Origin: an uncultured Bacteroides sp.
GTDB taxonomy: Bacteria > Bacteroidota > Bacteroidia > Bacteroidales > Bacteroidaceae
Direction of reading: 5' to 3'
DNA length: 17,424 nucleotides
NCBI GenBank assembly: GCA_900546645.1
Contig: URDR01000064.1
Coordinates: 1 to 17,424, forward strand
This document shows positions 14,761 through 17,424 of this stretch, piece after piece (within the stretch, counting starts at the first letter, position 1; every line of letters begins with the position of its first letter). The notes under the pieces are model-generated. The model was not told where the DNA came from. It ran no database searches and saw nothing but the letters and a program-made list of their open reading frames with translations. The position numbers and the translations under genes were made by a program.

Positions 14761-15462
14761 CTACACATCGTATAACATTTTTTTTAATTCAGCCACCCCT
14801 TCCGAAGCTCCCTTCTGAATTACCATAACCGGTCGCCCCGAAGATATTTTCACTTCTTTCGGGTCTATCAGATAAACAGGAACCCCTCTCGGGACGTAAT
14901 TCAACAATCCTGCTGCCGGATAGACATTCAAAGAAGTTCCTATAATAACAAAGATATCTGCTTTTTCAACATAGTCGATTGCTGTTTCAATCATAGGCAC
15001 TGCCTCACCAAACCATACAATAAACGGTCGAAACTGCGAGCCATCTGCTGCCAAATCGCCTATCTTTACCTCATATTCTTCCGGAAGTAACTCCTTCACA
15101 TAAGCCGGATTATTAGGTTCTCTGCTCGATGTAACCTTAGTCAGTTCACCATGCAAATGCACCACGTGCGAGCTTCCTGCCCGTTCATGCAAATTATCTA
15201 CATTTTGAGTTATCACGGTCACTTTAAAATCACGTTCCAGCTCTGCCAAGAGCTCATGGCCCCGGTTTGGTTCCACTTCCAGCAACTGTTTTCGGCGTTC
15301 ATTATAAAAATCAATCACAAGTTTGGGATTTGCCGCATACCCCTCAGGAGTAGCCACCTGCTCTACCGGATAACGGTCCCATAAGCCGCCAGAATCACGA
15401 AACGTACTGATTCCGCTTTCAGCGCTCATACCCGCACCAGTCAAAACCACCAAATTCTTCAT
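14761..15462 (-). CDS. Sir2-family NAD-dependent protein deacylase, zinc-less class III
   Basis: 233 residues. NAD-dependent lysine deacylase that releases nicotinamide and O-acyl-ADP-ribose. NAD-binding motifs: GAGMSAESGISTFR at 9-22 and TQNVDNLHERAG at 85-96. The catalytic base is His104 in HLHGE, with GTSLNVYPAAGLL later in the Rossmann fold. Tyr53 and Arg56 (YNER) match the Y-x-x-R pair that makes class III sirtuins (SIRT5, CobB) accept succinyl and malonyl groups. The whole protein contains no cysteine, so the usual four-Cys structural zinc site is absent; the expected place after HLHG reads ELTKVTSSREPNNP. The ATG at 15462 gives MKNLVVLTGAGMSAESG with almost nothing before the first motif, as in other short bacterial sirtuins. 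It is followed on the same strand by rubredoxin, 72 bases further on, which has its own candidate promoter. Confidence 0.94.
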   Translation of the reverse strand: MKNLVVLTGAGMSAESGISTFRDSGGLWDRYPVEQVATPEGYAANPKLVIDFYNERRKQLLEVEPNRGHELLAELERDFKVTVITQNVDNLHERAGSSHVVHLHGELTKVTSSREPNNPAYVKELLPEEYEVKIGDLAADGSQFRPFIVWFGEAVPMIETAIDYVEKADIFVIIGTSLNVYPAAGLLNYVPRGVPVYLIDPKEVKISSGRPVMVIQKGASEGVAELKKMLYDV

Positions 15463-15490
15463 AATATCCTATTTATTTTGTTTATAATCA

Positions 15491-15498
15491 CAAAAATA
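15491..15498 (-). promoter_or_regulatory. Candidate -7 box for the sirtuin gene
   Basis: On the minus strand this reads TATTTTTG, fitting TAnnTTTG, 29 bases upstream of the ATG. A TTTG lies upstream at 15517-15514, but the spacer is 15 bp, shorter than the usual 19. Confidence 0.4.
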
Positions 15499-15542
15499 AG
15501 AAATTTTATAAGTCAAACTATTCAGCTTTCACAGAAAAAAGA

Positions 15543-15550
15543 TACCTTTG
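15543..15550 (+). promoter_or_regulatory. Candidate -7 box for the FKBP pair
   Basis: TACCTTTG, identical to the tRNA -7 boxes, lies 37 bases upstream of the FKBP ATG at 15588. The -33 region has no clear TTTG. Confidence 0.6.
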
Positions 15551-15587
15551 CCTCAATAAAAAATTAACTTAATGATAAAATCTATTT

Positions 15588-16172
15588 ATGGATAAATTTA
15601 GCTACGCCATTGGCTTGGGTATAGGCCAGAACCTTTTGGGCATGGGAGCCCGCAACATCGATGTAAACGACTTTGCACAAGCCATCAAAGACGTATTAGA
15701 AGGAAACCAAACAGCTATTACACACACAGAAGCCCGTGAAATAGTAAACAAATACTTCACCGAGCTGGAAGAAAAGATGAATGCTGAGAACATAGCAAAA
15801 GGCAAGGCATTCCTTGAAGAAAACAAAAAGAACCCGAATGTTGTTACATTACCAAGCGGACTTCAGTATGAAGTAATCAACGAAGGGAACGGCAAGAAGC
15901 CTCAGGCCACTGACCGTGTGCGTTGCCACTACGAAGGAACACTGATTGACGGAACTCTGTTTGACAGTTCTATCAAACGCGGTGAGCCGGCTGTATTCGG
16001 AGTAAACCAAGTAATCAAAGGATGGGTAGAAGCTTTACAGCTGATGACAGAAGGAGCAAAATGGAGACTTTACATTCCTTCTGATTTAGCTTATGGTGCA
16101 CAAGGAGCCGGAGAAATGATTCCCCCTCACAGCACACTTATTTTCGAAGTAGAATTAATCGAAGTACTTTAA
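15588..16172 (+). CDS. FKBP-type peptidyl-prolyl isomerase, cytoplasmic
   Basis: 194 residues without a signal peptide. The N-terminal helical dimerisation region (about 1-80: FSYAIGLGIGQNLLGMGARNIDVNDFAQAIKDVLEG ... KAFLEENKKNPNV) is of the FKBP_N type found in FklB/Mip proteins. The C-terminal FKBP domain (about 85-194) has the family landmarks VRCHYEGTLIDGTLFDSS, FGVNQVIKGWVEALQLMTEGAKWRLYIPSDLAYGAQGAG and IPPHSTLIFEVELIEV. It catalyses cis-trans isomerisation of peptide bonds before proline and acts as a folding helper in the cytoplasm. The ATG at 15588 follows a good -7 box. A second FKBP gene starts 31 bases after its stop and shares the same architecture plus a lipoprotein signal, so the pair is probably one operon that arose by duplication. 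Confidence 0.93.
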   Translation: MDKFSYAIGLGIGQNLLGMGARNIDVNDFAQAIKDVLEGNQTAITHTEAREIVNKYFTELEEKMNAENIAKGKAFLEENKKNPNVVTLPSGLQYEVINEGNGKKPQATDRVRCHYEGTLIDGTLFDSSIKRGEPAVFGVNQVIKGWVEALQLMTEGAKWRLYIPSDLAYGAQGAGEMIPPHSTLIFEVELIEVL

Positions 16173-16203
16173 TAATCACAAAACTTTAAATACAAACGAG
16201 CAA

Positions 16204-17049
16204 ATGAAAAAAAGTTCAGTATTAATGATGCTGGCTGCTGCTGGTCTTGCATCATGTTCACATGCCCCACAGGCAAACTTAAAAAGTGATGTAGATTCTC
16301 TTTCTTATATGATGGGTATTGCTACAACCCAAGGATTGATGGAATTTGTTCAAGGACAAGGAGTTGACTCTACTACTATGGCAAACTTTATCCAAGGTCT
16401 GGAACAAGGATGCAAAGAAACTGATGCAAAACAGAAAGCATACATGGTGGGTATGCAAATCGGCCAGCAGGTAAGCGGACAGATGTTTGAGTACAGCAAC
16501 CGTCGTATCTTCGGAGGAGACTCTGCACAGTCACTGAGCAAAGAAAACTACTTGGCTGGATTCGTTGCTGCTGTTAAGAAACAAACTTCTACATCGGCTA
16601 CAGAAGCTGGAGCTTATGTTGAAAGCAAACAGCAAGAAGTGAAAGCGAAAGCAATGGAAGCTCAATATGCTGATTATAAAAAAGAAAATGAAACATTCCT
16701 TGCAAGCAACAAAGATAAAGAAGGAATACAAACCACTGCAAGCGGCTTACAGTACAAAGTAATCACCAAAGGTACAGGTGCCATTCCGACCGACAGTTCA
16801 ACTGTTAAGGTGATGTACAAAGGTACCTTGATTGACGGAACTGAATTTGACAGCTCCAAAGATCCTATCACATTCGGTGTAAACCGTGTTATCAAAGGTT
16901 GGACAGAAGCTTTGACCATGATGCCTGTTGGTTCAAAATGGGAATTATACATTCCTCAAGAACTTGGCTATGGTGCACAGCAAGCTGGAAAAATCAAGCC
17001 TTTCTCTACTTTGATTTTCGAAGTTGAATTGTTAGGTATTGAAGAATAA
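16204..17049 (+). CDS. FKBP-type peptidyl-prolyl isomerase lipoprotein
   Basis: 281 residues. Residues 1-18 are a lipoprotein signal peptide with lipobox LASC, so Cys18 would be lipidated. The residues after it (SHAPQANLKSD) lack the acidic cluster of the Bacteroides surface-export signal, so a periplasm-facing anchor is more likely. An FKBP_N region (about 28-170) with two helical repeats of the MMGIATTQGLMEF/MVGMQIGQQVSGQ type and a Lys/Glu/Ala-rich helical linker (about 135-165) precedes the FKBP domain (about 175-281: VKVMYKGTLIDGTEFDSS, FGVNRVIKGWTEALTMMPVGSKWELYIPQELGYGAQQAG, FSTLIFEVELLGI). This is the Mip/FkpA layout of periplasmic folding helpers. It follows the cytoplasmic FKBP by 31 bases and is followed by a terminator. 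Confidence 0.94.
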   Translation: MKKSSVLMMLAAAGLASCSHAPQANLKSDVDSLSYMMGIATTQGLMEFVQGQGVDSTTMANFIQGLEQGCKETDAKQKAYMVGMQIGQQVSGQMFEYSNRRIFGGDSAQSLSKENYLAGFVAAVKKQTSTSATEAGAYVESKQQEVKAKAMEAQYADYKKENETFLASNKDKEGIQTTASGLQYKVITKGTGAIPTDSSTVKVMYKGTLIDGTEFDSSKDPITFGVNRVIKGWTEALTMMPVGSKWELYIPQELGYGAQQAGKIKPFSTLIFEVELLGIEE

Positions 17050-17083
17050 GCATCTAATAACCAGCTTATTATTAAATCAATAC

Positions 17084-17122
17084 AGGTGGAGTTTCTTTTA
17101 CGGGACTCCACCTCTTTTATTT
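17084..17122 (+). terminator. Terminator after the FKBP pair
   Basis: AGGTGGAGT (17084-17092) pairs perfectly with ACTCCACCT (17105-17113) around a 12-base loop and is followed by a T-rich tract (CTTTTATTTT). Confidence 0.9.
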
Positions 17123-17159
17123 TCTAACAGCCCCAAAATCAGAAAAGCCTTTCCCTTAT

Positions 17160-17194
17160 AAAAAAACGCCCTTGCCACCTATTGCAGCAAGGGC
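17160..17194 (-). terminator. Terminator of the right-edge minus-strand gene
   Basis: On the minus strand GCCCTTG (17194-17188) pairs with CAAGGGC (17174-17168) around a 13-base loop, followed by G and seven T. It lies about 40 bases after the stop of the edge gene and is convergent with the FKBP terminator. Confidence 0.9.
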
Positions 17195-17233
17195 ATTCCA
17201 TAATCAAAAACAAGTCTCTCAAGCCATTTATTC

Positions 17234-17424
17234 TCAAGCTTTTTTCTCTTTCGTATCCGTATGAGCCTCAACTACATTCACCACATAGTCTCCTAATTTC
17301 TCACACTCTCCGATAAGATCCATGTAATGCACTCCCATCTGATAATCATACTTCTTATCGTTCACATCAATCACATTCTGGTTTTTCAGCTGATTACGGT
17401 AGTTGTTAATTTCATTCTCCAGAT
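17234..17424 (-). CDS. C-terminal end of a PhoU-domain protein, probably Na/Pi cotransporter family
   Basis: The complement gives 62 residues up to a TGA at 17234-17236, with the 5' part beyond the right edge. The segment begins LENEINNYRNQLKNQN and contains DYQMGVHYMDLIGECEKLGDYVVNVVEA. This is a PhoU-like helical pattern in which ECEKLGDYVVNVVEA corresponds to the ERIGDHxxNIAE signature of PhoU. In Bacteroides such a C terminus is most often attached to a Na/phosphate symporter-type membrane domain, but a stand-alone PhoU protein cannot be excluded from this part alone. The tail KEKKA is charged. A terminator follows on the same strand. Confidence 0.75.
   Translation of the reverse strand, partial: LENEINNYRNQLKNQNVIDVNDKKYDYQMGVHYMDLIGECEKLGDYVVNVVEAHTDTKEKKA

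Overview
The window looks like the chromosome of a gut-type Bacteroidales, most likely Bacteroides or Phocaeicola. The evidence is a SusC-type TonB-dependent receptor, several promoters of the Bacteroides form (TTTG, 19 bp, TAnnTTTG), tRNA genes without an encoded CCA end, and core proteins of the Bacteroides type (NusA and IF2 architecture, SufBCDS order, an FKBP-type lipoprotein). No organism name can be fixed from the sequence alone.

Layout. Positions 1-1631 (minus strand) hold the N-terminal 543 residues of a SusC-like outer-membrane receptor that runs off the left edge. An 807-bp AT-rich spacer follows. It carries a striking array of four tandem 22-bp palindromic units (2085-2172), a terminator-like hairpin, and a well-formed promoter with an attenuator-like leader hairpin for the next operon. 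Positions 2439-7126 (plus) are rimP-nusA-infB, linking ribosome maturation, transcription elongation/antitermination and translation initiation. A hairpin and a 76-bp REP/MITE-like inverted repeat separate infB from cvpA-sufB-sufC-sufD-sufS (7281-12597). The suf genes encode the SufBC2D scaffold and the SufS cysteine desulfurase for Fe-S cluster assembly, and the cluster ends at a strong terminator.

Positions 12670-14040 look like an accessory islet: a promoter, a short ORF broken by what looks like a one-base frameshift, a gene for a RhuM-Fic/Doc fusion protein, and a 12-bp tandem duplication beside the tRNA-Phe terminator. Two divergent tRNA genes follow, tRNA-Phe(GAA) on minus and tRNA-Pro(CGG) on plus, each with a near-ideal promoter. 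Next on the minus strand are rubredoxin and a cysteine-free (hence zinc-less) class III sirtuin. On the plus strand come two FKBP-type prolyl isomerases in tandem, one cytoplasmic and one a lipoprotein. The right edge holds the C-terminal 62 residues of a PhoU-like domain, probably from a Na/phosphate cotransporter-family protein.

Most of the window is ordinary conserved Bacteroidales core genome. The parts that merit follow-up are the 22-bp palindrome array, the rimP leader hairpin, the broken small ORF plus RhuM-Fic unit, the CxxCxxC tail on SufD and the cysteine-free sirtuin.
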